A stretch of DNA of 24,631 nucleotides from an uncultured Campylobacter sp. (GCA_900539505.1 UQCL01000033.1:1-24631), one strand, 5' to 3'; positions 1-9,563 are shown, counted from the stretch's first letter. Program-made: numbers and translations. The notes: generated by a model not told the origin, from the letters alone.

Positions 1-36
1 TAGTCTCGTGGGCTCGGAGATGTGTATAAGAGACAG
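1..36. other. Untrimmed Nextera adapter (technical sequence)
   Basis: Positions 3-36 match the Illumina Nextera read-2 transposase adapter, ending in the 19-bp Tn5 mosaic end at 18-36 (AGATGTGTATAAGAGACAG). The two bases before it (TA) fit the end of an i7 index in reverse complement, and the same index seems present at the other end of the window. This is library DNA, not genome; the biological sequence starts at 37. Confidence 0.98.
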
Positions 37-766
37 AAATAGCACTGCGCCGTAAGAATACAATTTAAGCGGCCGGTAGCGCGCTCAAGGCCCAAAAAAA
101 GCTAGCCGGATAGCAAAGCCGCACAAGATGGAGCTTGTCTCCAAAAGGACGATAAGCGTTGCGAGCCGTATCGCTAAATGCGCCTAGCTACGCCGCCAAA
201 ACGGCGCCCCGCCCGAAACTCAAATCGGCGCACCGCAAAACGTCCCGCACCGGTGCGCCCAAAGAGCGGATTGAGCAAATTTTAAAATTTCGCCCCTTTT
301 TCTCCGCTTCCAGCAAAAGCCGCATCGATTTAAAATTTTAACGCGCCGAGGACGGACATATTCGCCGCCAGTTCGGCCGCTGCAAAATTTGCGATAACCA
401 AAATCTACAAGCGGCGCCGAAACGGGCGCGACAAAGCCTGTGGCAAGAAAACCAATAGGCGGGGCGGGGCGCTTGCTTCGTAAAACTGCGGCGGGCTGAT
501 TGTCGAGGAGCCCGCTTGAAGTAGCGTTTTAAGCCGCCGCGCAAAAAAAAGATGAAATTTTATCTTTTCGCGCATGATGATTTGCGCCGCATCTATAAGC
601 GAATAAAGCTCGCAGGCTCTTAACAATCGGCAGCGCTGCCGCTACGCCGCTTAAATCGGTGCGGATCTAAAATTTTATAAATTAAAATTCCATGCCGCGG
701 ACAATTCAAAATTTCGCGCTTCGAATGATCCGTAAATTCCGTGCCTCGGACTGCGGCGATTATATC
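37..766. other. Gene-poor left flank, possibly decayed coding DNA
   Basis: No complete gene is convincing here. On the minus strand, short stretches have coding-like composition but are broken by stops or change frame: about 626-405, which continues in frame after a TAG to about 340, and another piece about 155-60. None matches a family I recognise, and no start codon has a good ribosome-binding site. The most economical reading is eroded or non-coding DNA. The piece nearest the adapter may also be cut by the contig end. Confidence 0.4.
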
Positions 767-1065
767 TTAGCACTCCCAGCGATGCTTTTTCATACGGACG
801 CGCTCGCCTCTAAATTCCACGCCTTCGGCTTCTAACAGTTCGCGCTGAGCCGCAAAGCTCGCCGCCAAGGCGCCCGCGTGATTTACGACGCGGTGACACG
901 GATAGTCGCCGTAGAGCTCCGCCTGCGAGAGCACGCGCCCCACGAGCCGCGAGTGAGCGGGCAGCCCGATCAGGCGCGCGATCTGTCCGTAGCTAGCGAC
1001 CCTGCCTGCGGGGATCTCCTCCACAAGGGTAAAATTTCATAGATCAAATTTTGCGTCAAAACCAT
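767..1065 (-). pseudogene. Alkyltransferase-like / MGMT DNA-binding-domain protein, apparently frameshifted
   Basis: The 85-codon open frame (GTG at 1024 to 767) is the C-terminal DNA-binding domain of the O6-alkylguanine-DNA alkyltransferase (Ada/Ogt/MGMT) superfamily. It has the helix-turn-helix core GRVASYGQIA, the PCHRVV active-site motif with the methyl-accepting Cys, and the following glycine-rich turn. Small single-domain relatives (alkyltransferase-like proteins) bind O6-alkylguanine and flag it for nucleotide excision repair; many of those have Trp where this protein keeps Cys. The first helix is missing from this frame, and the GTG has no ribosome-binding site and an in-frame TGA five codons upstream. 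In another frame, ATG at 1065 encodes MVLTQNLIYEI, exactly the missing helix. One extra base, for example in the T-run read from 1034-1031, would join them into a normal 99-aa protein. It is therefore either a fresh frameshift mutation or an assembly error. Family assignment is firm; intactness is not. Confidence 0.75.
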
Positions 1066-1071
1066 GGCGCA

Positions 1072-1077
1072 ATTATA
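1072..1077 (-). promoter_or_regulatory. -10 box for the alkyltransferase-like gene
   Basis: A perfect TATAAT on the minus strand ends 6 nt before the ATG at 1065. A start site about 7 nt downstream of the box would fall at or within the start codon, so the message would be leaderless or use a slightly later TTG start. No -35 box is visible, which is usual for Campylobacter sigma70 promoters. Confidence 0.5.
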
Positions 1078-1235
1078 CTCTTTCGCGTTTAAATTTAGGC
1101 GAAATTTCACTAAATTTTACGACGCAGCGCCTCGACGAATTCGAAATTTAATAGTTTTAAAATTTTACCTTGCCGAGGCCTTTAGGCGAGCAAAATTTAA
1201 ACCGAATATTCAGTCTCTCTTTATATGTAAAGGAA

Positions 1236-1241
1236 TATAAT
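1236..1241 (+). promoter_or_regulatory. -10 box for the pepE-like gene
   Basis: A perfect TATAAT lies 37 nt before the ATG at 1279 and is preceded by T-rich DNA (TCTCTCTTTATATG), the usual Campylobacter upstream signature instead of a -35 box. Predicted transcription starts near 1248. Confidence 0.55.
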
Positions 1242-1278
1242 TTCAAAACAGATATCAACTTTGATTAAAGGAGAAAAG

Positions 1279-2112
1279 ATGCAAAATCAAAGACGAGACC
1301 TACTAAAGGTAGCCGCTTTGGCGGCGGGTGCTGCGATGCTCAGTACGAGCGAACTAGCTGCGAGCGAAAAGGCGTTTAAACTCTCAAAGCGCGATCATAG
1401 CAAGCAAAGAGCGCTGCTACTCTCAAGCTCGGGCTACAAAGACACGAAGTATCTATCGCACGCGGTGTCGTGGATCGGTAAATTTGCGCAGGAGAACAAC
1501 CTCGCGGGCAAAAAGATCGTTTTCATCCCTTACGCGAGCCTGCGCAGGAGCTACGACGAATATGAAAAGCGCGTCAAAGAGGCGCTTGCGAGTTTAAATT
1601 TAAACATAGTCGGCGTCCATCACGCTAAAAACGCCGCGAAGGAGGTCGCGAGCGCGGATTGCATATTCGTAGGCGGCGGCAACACCTTCAAGCTCGTGCA
1701 CGATATGTACGAAAACGAGCTCATCGCTCTGATTAGCAAAATGGTCGAGGACGGCACGCCGTATATCGGCTGGAGCGCGGGCTCGAACGTCGCGGGCGCT
1801 ACGATGATGACGACGAACGATATGCCGATCATCGAGCCTGAGTCGTTTAATACATTCAACATCTTCCCGCACCAGATCAATCCACACTTCATCTCGGGCA
1901 AGCCCGTGGGGCACAACGGCGAGAGCAGAGAGGAGAGGCTGGAGGAATTTTTGATCGCTAATCAAAAATCGACCGTTTATGCGATGCCGGAGGGTACGGC
2001 GTTTTGGCTAGAGGGCGAGAAGGCGACCGTGCTCGGACCTGTTGCGGTGCTTAAGATGAACTATAAGCAAAAGGTTAAGTTGATCGAGCCGGGCAGCTCG
2101 TTTAAGTATTGA
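1279..2112 (+). CDS. Tat-exported PepE-type serine peptidase (family S51)
   Basis: This 277-aa protein belongs to peptidase family S51 (dipeptidase E, which cleaves Asp-X dipeptides; relatives include cyanophycinase). The nucleophile elbow GWSAGS places Ser166, and the other two expected catalytic residues are Asp181 (TNDMP) and His203 (NPHF). Their spacing of 15 and 22 residues equals that of Salmonella PepE (Ser120, Asp135, His157). An upstream glycine loop VGGGN (131-135) is also typical. Unlike cytoplasmic PepE, it starts with a twin-arginine signal peptide: RRDLLK at 5-10, a hydrophobic stretch 11-21, and a possible cleavage site near LAAS at 26-29. A periplasmic location is therefore inferred. 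I chose ATG 1279 rather than the TTG at 1261 because the Shine-Dalgarno AAAGGAGA (1267-1274) lies between them. It appears monocistronic, with its own -10 box and tandem hairpins downstream. Substrate is unknown; isoaspartyl or Asp-X peptides are the family default. Confidence 0.88.
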   Translation: MQNQRRDLLKVAALAAGAAMLSTSELAASEKAFKLSKRDHSKQRALLLSSSGYKDTKYLSHAVSWIGKFAQENNLAGKKIVFIPYASLRRSYDEYEKRVKEALASLNLNIVGVHHAKNAAKEVASADCIFVGGGNTFKLVHDMYENELIALISKMVEDGTPYIGWSAGSNVAGATMMTTNDMPIIEPESFNTFNIFPHQINPHFISGKPVGHNGESREERLEEFLIANQKSTVYAMPEGTAFWLEGEKATVLGPVAVLKMNYKQKVKLIEPGSSFKY

Positions 2113-2124
2113 TCGCACCCGCTT

Positions 2125-2189
2125 AAATTTAACCGATAGATGCGCCAGGCGACACCGCTCGTTTGAATGCGCAAATCGGTTAAATTTTT
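2125..2189 (+). terminator. Upstream hairpin of a tandem terminator pair after the pepE-like gene
   Basis: AAATTTAACCGAT (2125-2137) pairs with ATCGGTTAAATTT (2175-2187), and TGCGC (2141-2145) pairs with GCGCA (2169-2173) inside it. The outer arm runs into TTTTT (2185-2189). It starts 12 nt after the stop codon. The loop is long, so it is weaker than the hairpin that follows. Confidence 0.5.
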
Positions 2190-2193
2190 AATT

Positions 2194-2226
2194 GCGGCGC
2201 TCGGCTAAATTCGGGCGCCGCTTTTT
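2194..2226 (+). terminator. Intrinsic terminator of the pepE-like gene
   Basis: GCGGCGC (2194-2200) pairs perfectly with GCGCCGC (2215-2221) and is followed immediately by TTTTT (2222-2226). This is a classic GC-stem/U-tract terminator for the plus strand. Confidence 0.8.
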
Positions 2227-2403
2227 AAATTTACGCGGCAAAGCGCGCTTTGCTTATGCGGACGCACGATCAAAAGATAAGCATCGATTAAAAGCGGCGT
2301 GCGACCCCTGAAGCCATAAAGAGTAAAATTTAAAACGCAGATAAAATGCCCCGCGTCCGCCTTCTTATGCCTCTTTTACCTCATATATCGCGTAGATGTC
2401 CTT

Positions 2404-2912
2404 GTGCAGACTGCGGCGGGACGGTCTATTTGCAAAAAGAGCGCCTATGGCGCCGCCAAAGCAGGTTCGAGTAACCGCCGAAACTTAACCGACCTGAGGC
2501 AAAGCTTAAAATTTTTTATTTCGCTGGAATCGCCGCAAGAGCCCGAATTGCCTGCAAAGATATTTTACGACGATATGTATCGAAGCATCATAGAAGGCAC
2601 GGGCGAGCAGAAACGTAAGAAGCTATAGAGATGATCGCGCTGCGGCTCGTCGCAAAAAATCCGGGCGCGGCTACTTGGGAAAATTTTCTCCGGAAATAAA
2701 CTAGAAAACGACGAAGCGATCGGTCGCGGGCTTAGCTGCGGCGCTTCTTTTTACAAAGATTATTTTTACGCGAAGCGCTGCGTGGACGGTAAAATTTTGA
2801 AATTTGATCCGAACAACGACAAACTGCCAAATATTACGACGCCGTAAACGGGCGGCATCGATAGCGCGAGCAAAGGGCGGTGTCCAAGCTAGGCGGTGTC
2901 GACAAATTTTAA
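2404..2912 (+). pseudogene. Decayed gene of unknown family, several frameshifts
   Basis: Coding-like peptides follow one another on the plus strand while hopping between two frames. The first runs to the stop at 2628 (...KIFYDDMYRSIIEGTGEQ). The second begins about 2611 and includes EMIALRLVAKNPGAATW before a TAA at 2697. The third begins about 2689 and includes NDEAIGRGLSCGASFYKDYF, ending at TAA 2845. The fourth begins near 2829 (KYYDAVNGRH), crosses one TAG and ends SKLGGVDKF at 2912. Joined, these give a soluble-looking protein of roughly 130-165 residues. I do not recognise the family, and no clear start or ribosome-binding site survives. The flanks 2227-2403 and 2913-3167 hold nothing I can support. 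Decay is the preferred reading; several independent assembly errors in one gene are less likely. Confidence 0.45.
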
Positions 2913-3167
2913 AAACGGATAATGCGAGCGGCGGGTCTAAATTTCAACGCGACTTTAAATTTATGCGGTCTGAATTTATACGGCCTCAAGGGCTTGCGGC
3001 GTAAAATTTTAACTCCAAACGGCGCGCGTGAATTTAATAAAATTTGCCTCTGAAATTTAGCAAAATCGTTGACTTATAAAATTCGCCGTTAAAATTTTTA
3101 AAAGCAGCGGCTTTAAATTTAGCGGCACGCGATTTTACGGATTCGTTCGCGGATCTGCCGCGCAAAT

Positions 3168-3701
3168 TTAATAAAATTTTACGCTCTCGCCGCCCCTATA
3201 GAGCTCAAAAACCCTATCCGATACGTAAATTTTAAATGTGTAGCCGCCCGCTTTCACCTCCCGCCGCGGCGCTAGCTTTTTGATAAATCTTACCAGCCTT
3301 TCATAAAATTTTATAAAATTTTCGCCCTTTTTGACGAGCTCGCCCGCCTCGTCGTAATAATCGCTCATCATATAAACCCTACCGCTTCTTGCTTTTTTAT
3401 CCGGTAAATTTACGACGCCGCCGTCAAATTCGATGATCTCGCACCTCGAAACGCTGCAGTGATCAAATTCGCGGCCCATGTGTTCATTAAAAACTCGCTC
3501 GATCTTTGGCGGCGAAAAACCATCCTTTGTAAAATGGCATTTCAGCCAGCCGTTTTGCGCGCTTCGAAACTTATCAAAATCGTCGCTAAAAACGATCTCT
3601 CCGCTTTGGTCAAACATAAATTTCCCGCCCTCGCGCTTGATAAAATCTAAAATTTCAAGCTCGGTTTGCCTATCTATGTAAAAATTTATCTGCCGTCCCA
3701 T
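3168..3701 (-). CDS. Uncharacterised 177-aa protein beginning MGRQINFYI
   Basis: A complete, soluble-looking, charged protein (177 aa) without signal peptide or membrane segment. I do not recognise a named domain. Visible features are the N-terminus MGRQINFYIDRQTELEILD, a central FDHCSVSRCEI with two Cys, and a lysine/arginine-rich C-terminal third ending in FELYRGGESVKFY. I have a general impression that small proteins starting GRQ(I/M)NF(Y/F) occur scattered in bacterial genomes, sometimes among immunity-type genes, but cannot test it here. ATG 3701 is preferred to ATG 3716 because GGGAG lies 8 nt upstream of it (GGGAGCGGCGAATG), whereas 3716 has no ribosome-binding site. A TAAAAT at 3729-3734 may be its -10. 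It is divergent from the DUF4272 gene. Confidence 0.7.
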   Translation of the reverse strand: MGRQINFYIDRQTELEILDFIKREGGKFMFDQSGEIVFSDDFDKFRSAQNGWLKCHFTKDGFSPPKIERVFNEHMGREFDHCSVSRCEIIEFDGGVVNLPDKKARSGRVYMMSDYYDEAGELVKKGENFIKFYERLVRFIKKLAPRREVKAGGYTFKIYVSDRVFELYRGGESVKFY

Positions 3702-3961
3702 TCGCCGCTCCCGCATTAAATTTGCCGAATTTTACCATAATTCGGCCGCCCTCTTGCGGCGCAAACGATCCTTTTTCACTGCCTTATTACAGCACTGACG
3801 AGCCTGAGCGGCGGCGCATAAATTAGCAAGATGAGGCGCGGAATTTCCGTCCGATTTGCAAAGCTCGGGTTTGAGCTTAAATTTAAAAATCCGCGTCGTC
3901 GCCGTAAGCTGAAATTTTGCGCGATTGTTTTAAAATACGTTTAAAATTTTAAGGAGAGCTC

Positions 3962-4705
3962 ATGGCATTTTCAGATTTTTTCAAAAAAGGCGGCAAAAAT
4001 AGCGCAAACACCGCGAAGATCGGCAAGACCGCGCAGGAGCGCAAGGATATAAGCATCGAAATTTTAAAATCCCAAGGCGTGCCGTATATAGATCATCTGC
4101 CGCTGCGATACGAGACGAGAGAGATCACTCCGCGCGAAAAAGACGAGGTCATCGCCCGCGCGATCTGCTCGTACGCGGCGATAATGTGCGCCTGCTCGAT
4201 CAGAGACGAGGGCAAGCTCGCGGATGAGGATAAGCAGGGCGTACAGGGCTTTCTAGATAACCGCTACGGCTGCATAGACAAGCTCACGCGTATGGAGCGC
4301 CGCGTCACACAGGGCGAGGCAAGCCGCGACGAGGCCGTAAATATGGGCTGGAAATATGAGTCGCTGTGGGCGCTGATGTGGGCCATGGGGCTCGTGGAGG
4401 AGCTTAGCTTTCCAAAGGGTATCTGCGACTGCGCCTTTGTGATGGACACCTTTAGCGGCGGCGATTTCTCGGCACGCGTGAAACTACGCGACATGGATGA
4501 AATTTTGCAGGCGCTCGATCTCATCTACCGCTACCACTGGGCGTGCGTCAATGCCCGCGTGCACGGCTCAGACTGCGCGGGGCTCGACGAAGAGATCGTG
4601 ATGGAGAGGCGCGGCGGGCTAGAGTGGCTGTGCTGCAAGGGTGCGGAGAACGATAATCTAACGGATGAGTATAATGCGTGGGATTATCCGGACTTGAACA
4701 CTTAG
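3962..4705 (+). CDS. DUF4272 domain protein
   Basis: A 247-aa cytoplasmic-type protein matching the DUF4272 pattern as I know it. It has an N-terminal RKDISIEILKSQGVPYIDHLP (about 28-47), an Ala-rich helix after an acidic stretch (61-78), WKYESLWALMWAMGLVEEL (130-148) followed by PKGICD (151-156), then RYHWACVNAR (190-199) and a C-terminal GGLEWLC...WDYPDLNT. Molecular function is unknown for the family. The start is well supported by AAGGAGA about 5 nt before the ATG. It is divergent from the unknown gene at 3168-3701, with a 260-bp shared upstream region containing an AT-rich TTTTAAAATAC about 35 nt before the start. No convincing terminator follows. Some DUF4272 genes lie near toxin/immunity clusters, but nothing like a toxin is visible here. 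Confidence 0.85.
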   Translation: MAFSDFFKKGGKNSANTAKIGKTAQERKDISIEILKSQGVPYIDHLPLRYETREITPREKDEVIARAICSYAAIMCACSIRDEGKLADEDKQGVQGFLDNRYGCIDKLTRMERRVTQGEASRDEAVNMGWKYESLWALMWAMGLVEELSFPKGICDCAFVMDTFSGGDFSARVKLRDMDEILQALDLIYRYHWACVNARVHGSDCAGLDEEIVMERRGGLEWLCCKGAENDNLTDEYNAWDYPDLNT

Positions 4706-5357
4706 CGGCCCCTCTTTTCCCTTTATGCGTAGTTGAAAATTTCGCCGAATTTCAGTCGCGTATTATAATATACGCTCCTTCATTCGGCTCATTTCCGCCT
4801 CATCTAAAGAAAAAATACTGCACCTTATCTTTGCGCGTGTTGTCTTATTTTGCTATACGTCGTTGCGTCTAAAATTTGCTCGGTCGCATATTTACATACA
4901 CGCTCCACCCGTAAATTTTCATCCGCGCCTTGTTTAGCTCCGCGGCACCGCCGCTTACACTCCTTCTTTATACTCAAATTTAGAAACTATTTTTGCGTTG
5001 TTGTACCCACAACTGCAAGCATAAGTCATACTGGGATCGGAATTTTAAAATTTAAAACCCCGATCGCGCGCTGTTTTTCTAAATCCAAACAAAATATGTG
5101 CCTATGGATCGAAAAGCATACCGAATATGAGATAAATTTATAAATTGATTGAGGATTGAAATTTTAAAATTCTATTGCGAACCGCGCAAGAAATATCGCA
5201 AACGCGATTCGCCGAAATTTAAAACATAGCCTGCCAAATTTCAGGGCGCCGTGGAATTTTAGAATTTAAAGTTGCGGGCGAGCAAGGCGCCCGTCCGCGT
5301 ATTTTAAGCCCACTAAATTTAAGCAAGCATGTCTGCGCCGCAGACCTAAAAATTGCA
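4706..5357. other. Gene-poor 650-bp stretch
   Basis: The open frames here lack ribosome-binding sites and family resemblance, so I call no gene. It holds two copies of the 12-bp palindrome AATTTTAAAATT (5041-5052 and 5160-5171), a loose GC hairpin (5244-5250 with 5286-5292), and a tight palindrome GTCTGC-GCC-GCAGAC at 5331-5345 just after the tpx stop codon. The last has no U-tract on either strand, so it is only a possible 3' end for tpx. Confidence 0.5.
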
Positions 5358-5888
5358 TCAGCCCTGTGTCGCAGCGCTCCCGCTCGCAAACGCCGCCGCA
5401 TTCAGCGCCGCGTCGTAATCGGGCTCATCTACGATGTCGTCCGTGATCTGCTTGTAGGCGATCTTGCCTGCGGTGTCCACGACGAAAACCGCGCGACACG
5501 TTAGCCCCGCAAGCGCGCCGTCTGCGATCAGCACGCCGTATGCACGCGCAAACTCCTTATCGCGAAAATCACTTAGGGCGCGTAAATTTTTGATCCCCTC
5601 GGTCGAACAAAATCTGCCCGCGGCAAACGGCAGATCCATCGAGACCACGAAAACCTCGGTATTTTTTATGCTCGCGGCGCGCTCGTTAAATTTGCGCGTC
5701 TCGGTCGCGCACACGTCCGTATCCAGGGACGGCACGGCGATGATGACCTGCGCCTTGCCCGTGCCGCCGCCGACTTTGACCTCGCTAAGATCGGCAGCGA
5801 CCAAGCCGACTACCGGCGCCCTATCTCCAAGCTTAAGCTCGCTGCCCGAAAGGCTAACGCTTACGCCTTGTAATTTGGTTTGTTGCAT
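5358..5888 (-). CDS. tpx: Thiol peroxidase (atypical 2-Cys peroxiredoxin)
   Basis: This 176-aa protein is Tpx, which reduces hydrogen peroxide and preferentially alkyl hydroperoxides using thioredoxin. The peroxidatic Cys60 sits in VPSLDTDVC and the resolving Cys94 in RFCSTEG; their positions match E. coli Tpx (61 and 95 counting Met). The N-terminal GDRAP (21-25) and the C-terminal SDFRDKEFARAYGV and AVFVVD blocks are typical. An extra Cys131 (GLTCRAVF) lies where an Ala or Leu is more usual. In many species Tpx is periplasmic or cytoplasmic; there is no signal peptide here. The start is supported by AAAGGAA 7 nt upstream. It is expressed alone from its own -10 box at 5923-5928. Confidence 0.95.
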   Translation of the reverse strand: MQQTKLQGVSVSLSGSELKLGDRAPVVGLVAADLSEVKVGGGTGKAQVIIAVPSLDTDVCATETRKFNERAASIKNTEVFVVSMDLPFAAGRFCSTEGIKNLRALSDFRDKEFARAYGVLIADGALAGLTCRAVFVVDTAGKIAYKQITDDIVDEPDYDAALNAAAFASGSAATQG

Positions 5889-5922
5889 GATTTTCCTTTG
5901 TTTTGAAATTTAAAACGGGCGC

Positions 5923-5928
5923 ATTATA
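5923..5928 (-). promoter_or_regulatory. -10 box of tpx
   Basis: A perfect TATAAT on the minus strand lies 34 nt before the tpx start codon, with transcription expected near 5916. No -35 box is evident, and I see no obvious PerR- or Fur-type operator around it. Confidence 0.6.
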
Positions 5929-6481
5929 AGCCCGCGAAAGCAAACGCCTGCTAAATCCGAAAACAAGGTGAACTCAGGCGCTAGTTCAGCTTATATGATC
6001 GGCTCATAAGCCGCCGCCGCACTAGGATAAAATTTTACGGCATAAAGCGGCGGCAAAATTTAAATCCCGCCTGCGGAAAATACCGCGACATGTATAAAGC
6101 ACTGATGGATCGCAATCCGATATAAGTCTATGATAGCGCTCTGCCTTAAGGCTACGGTCAAAAGTGAAATTTAGCCCGCTTGCGATCCCGCTTGCGGCGA
6201 CTTTGTCCGTGAATATAAATCAAAGCGCTATAGCGACATGAGTACTTTCTCTGCGAAAGAAAGAAATCTCTAGTAAAACGATAGGCGCGACGTCTTGGAC
6301 ATACTTTAAGTTACGGCTTTAGATTTTTAAATTTAATTGAAATTTTTTAATCTAAATTTGCAATCTACAGAAATTAAAATTTATGGGTTGAAATTTTATT
6401 TGAAGCTAGAGTGTGAGTTAAAATTTCGGCTTGTAAAGCAGGTTAAATTTAAGCGCCTTTTAAAATTTAAAGAAACGCCGG
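5929..6481. other. Gene-poor 550-bp stretch upstream of tpx / downstream of fusA
   Basis: No gene can be supported. A short plus-strand piece about 6043-6126 has coding-like sequence (GKYRDMYKALMDRNPI) but stops, and the following frame (VYDSALP, then GYGQK) is repeatedly broken, so it may be debris of a lost gene. The rest is AT-rich with many AAATTT words. Confidence 0.4.
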
Positions 6482-6510
6482 GGGTTGGCGATAAAGCTAT
6501 CGCCACACCC
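6482..6510 (-). terminator. Hairpin downstream of fusA
   Basis: Read on the minus strand, GGGT-G-TGGCGATA pairs with TATCGCCA-ACCC (12 bp with one bulged base), loop of four bases. It lies 15 nt after the fusA stop. The downstream sequence (CCCGGCGTTTCTTTAAATTT) has only short T-runs, so the hairpin may act as a weak terminator or protect the 3' end of the str operon message. Confidence 0.55.
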
Positions 6511-6525
6511 TAGCGCTCTTTAAGC

Positions 6526-8601
<2,076 letters not shown>

Positions 8602-8610
8602 GATGCCCTC

Positions 8611-9081
8611 CTACCAACGATAATGCGCGAAAGCTTTGTTGGCTTCCGCCATCTTGTAGGTGTCTTCCTTCTTCTTAAATGAAGAGCCTTTAGAATTTGC
8701 GGCGTCCATAAGCTCGTAAGCCAAGCGCTCTATCATCGTGCGTTCGCTTCTTTTTCTCGCAAAAGAGATGATCCAGCGAATAGCCAAAGCCTGCTGGCGA
8801 GCCGGCCTGACCTCGATCGGAACCTGATATGTGGCGCCGCCTACACGACGAGATTTTACCTCCATCAAAGGCTTAACGTTATCAATGGCATCGTTAAAAA
8901 TTTCGATACCTTTCTTCTCGCCGCCTTTATTGTCGATGAAATTTAAGGCACCGTACATAATCTCGGTAGCGACACTCTTTTTGCCGTCGAACATAAGCGA
9001 ATTAATAAATTTTGTGATTACTTTGCTGTCATAAATCGGATCAGGCATGACTTCCCTAACGGGAGCTTTTCTTCTTCTCAT
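8611..9081 (-). CDS. rpsG: 30S ribosomal protein S7
   Basis: S7 (156 aa, normal length) nucleates assembly of the 30S head by binding the 3' domain of 16S rRNA and contacts E-site tRNA. The sequence starts MRRRKAPVREVMPDPIY and carries the conserved GGATYQVPIEVRP and R-rich ALAIRWI segments. The start has AAGGAAT upstream. It sits between rpsL (69 nt gap) and fusA (9 nt gap). In E. coli S7 represses its own operon by binding the rpsL-rpsG spacer; the spacer here is AT-rich, contains AATTTTAAAATT at 9094-9105, and shows no obvious 16S mimic. Confidence 0.98.
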   Translation of the reverse strand: MRRRKAPVREVMPDPIYDSKVITKFINSLMFDGKKSVATEIMYGALNFIDNKGGEKKGIEIFNDAIDNVKPLMEVKSRRVGGATYQVPIEVRPARQQALAIRWIISFARKRSERTMIERLAYELMDAANSKGSSFKKKEDTYKMAEANKAFAHYRW

Positions 9082-9150
9082 TTTATTCCTTCAAATTTTA
9101 AAATTTTACTCAAACTCGGCAAAATCTAGTGCCGGTCTGTTTCGGCTAAA

Positions 9151-9525
9151 CTATTTTTTAGGTCGTTTAGCACCGTATTTTGATCTTGCGACGGTTCGTT
9201 TTGCAACGCCTGCAGTATCGAGCGCACCGCGGACGATGTGGTATTTAACGCCCGGTAGGTCCTTTACACGACCGCCGCGAACTAGCACGATGGAGTGCTC
9301 TTGTAGATTATGACCTTCACCGCCGATATAGCTGATGACTTCAAATCCGCTAGTAAGCCTTACTTTGGCAACTTTACGAAGCGCGGAGTTTGGCTTTTTA
9401 GGGGTCGTGGTATAGACCTTAGTACAAACTCCTCTTCGTTGAGGGCAATTCTTTAGCGCCGGAGACTTCGATTTCTCGCTAAGCTTCTTGCGCTCTTTTC
9501 TGACCAATTGATTTATGGTTGGCAC
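9151..9525 (-). CDS. rpsL: 30S ribosomal protein S12
   Basis: S12 (124 aa) lies at the decoding centre and controls tRNA selection accuracy. The conserved TTTPKKPNSALRK and GGRVKDLPGV blocks are intact. Lys43 and Lys88 (counting Met) are wild type, which is the streptomycin-sensitive state. The Asp after Lys88 is the site that RimO methylthiolates in many bacteria. The start is GTG at 9525, with AAAGGA about 9 nt upstream; an overlapping out-of-frame ATG one base upstream (ATGTG) is not used. It is first in the str operon, with its own -10 box at 9564-9569. Confidence 0.98.
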   Translation of the reverse strand: MPTINQLVRKERKKLSEKSKSPALKNCPQRRGVCTKVYTTTPKKPNSALRKVAKVRLTSGFEVISYIGGEGHNLQEHSIVLVRGGRVKDLPGVKYHIVRGALDTAGVAKRTVARSKYGAKRPKK

Positions 9526-9563
9526 ATCTTTCCTTTCACAAAAATTTATTCAAAAAGACTTGG

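Noticed and set aside
2355..2470. Minus-strand C-terminal-like peptide ending HKDIYAIYEVKEA
   Set aside because: Only about 38 codons are open, with no start or ribosome-binding site, and it overlaps the plus-strand pseudogene; probably chance.
3060..3090. TTGACT followed by TATAAAAT as a promoter
   Set aside because: The two boxes are adjacent without a spacer, and no plus-strand gene follows.
4678..5143. Two plus-strand open frames of 64 and 97 codons
   Set aside because: No ribosome-binding sites, no family resemblance, and one overlaps the end of the DUF4272 gene.
5331..5345. Tight GC palindrome after tpx as a terminator
   Set aside because: Neither strand has a T-tract next to it; kept only as a note.
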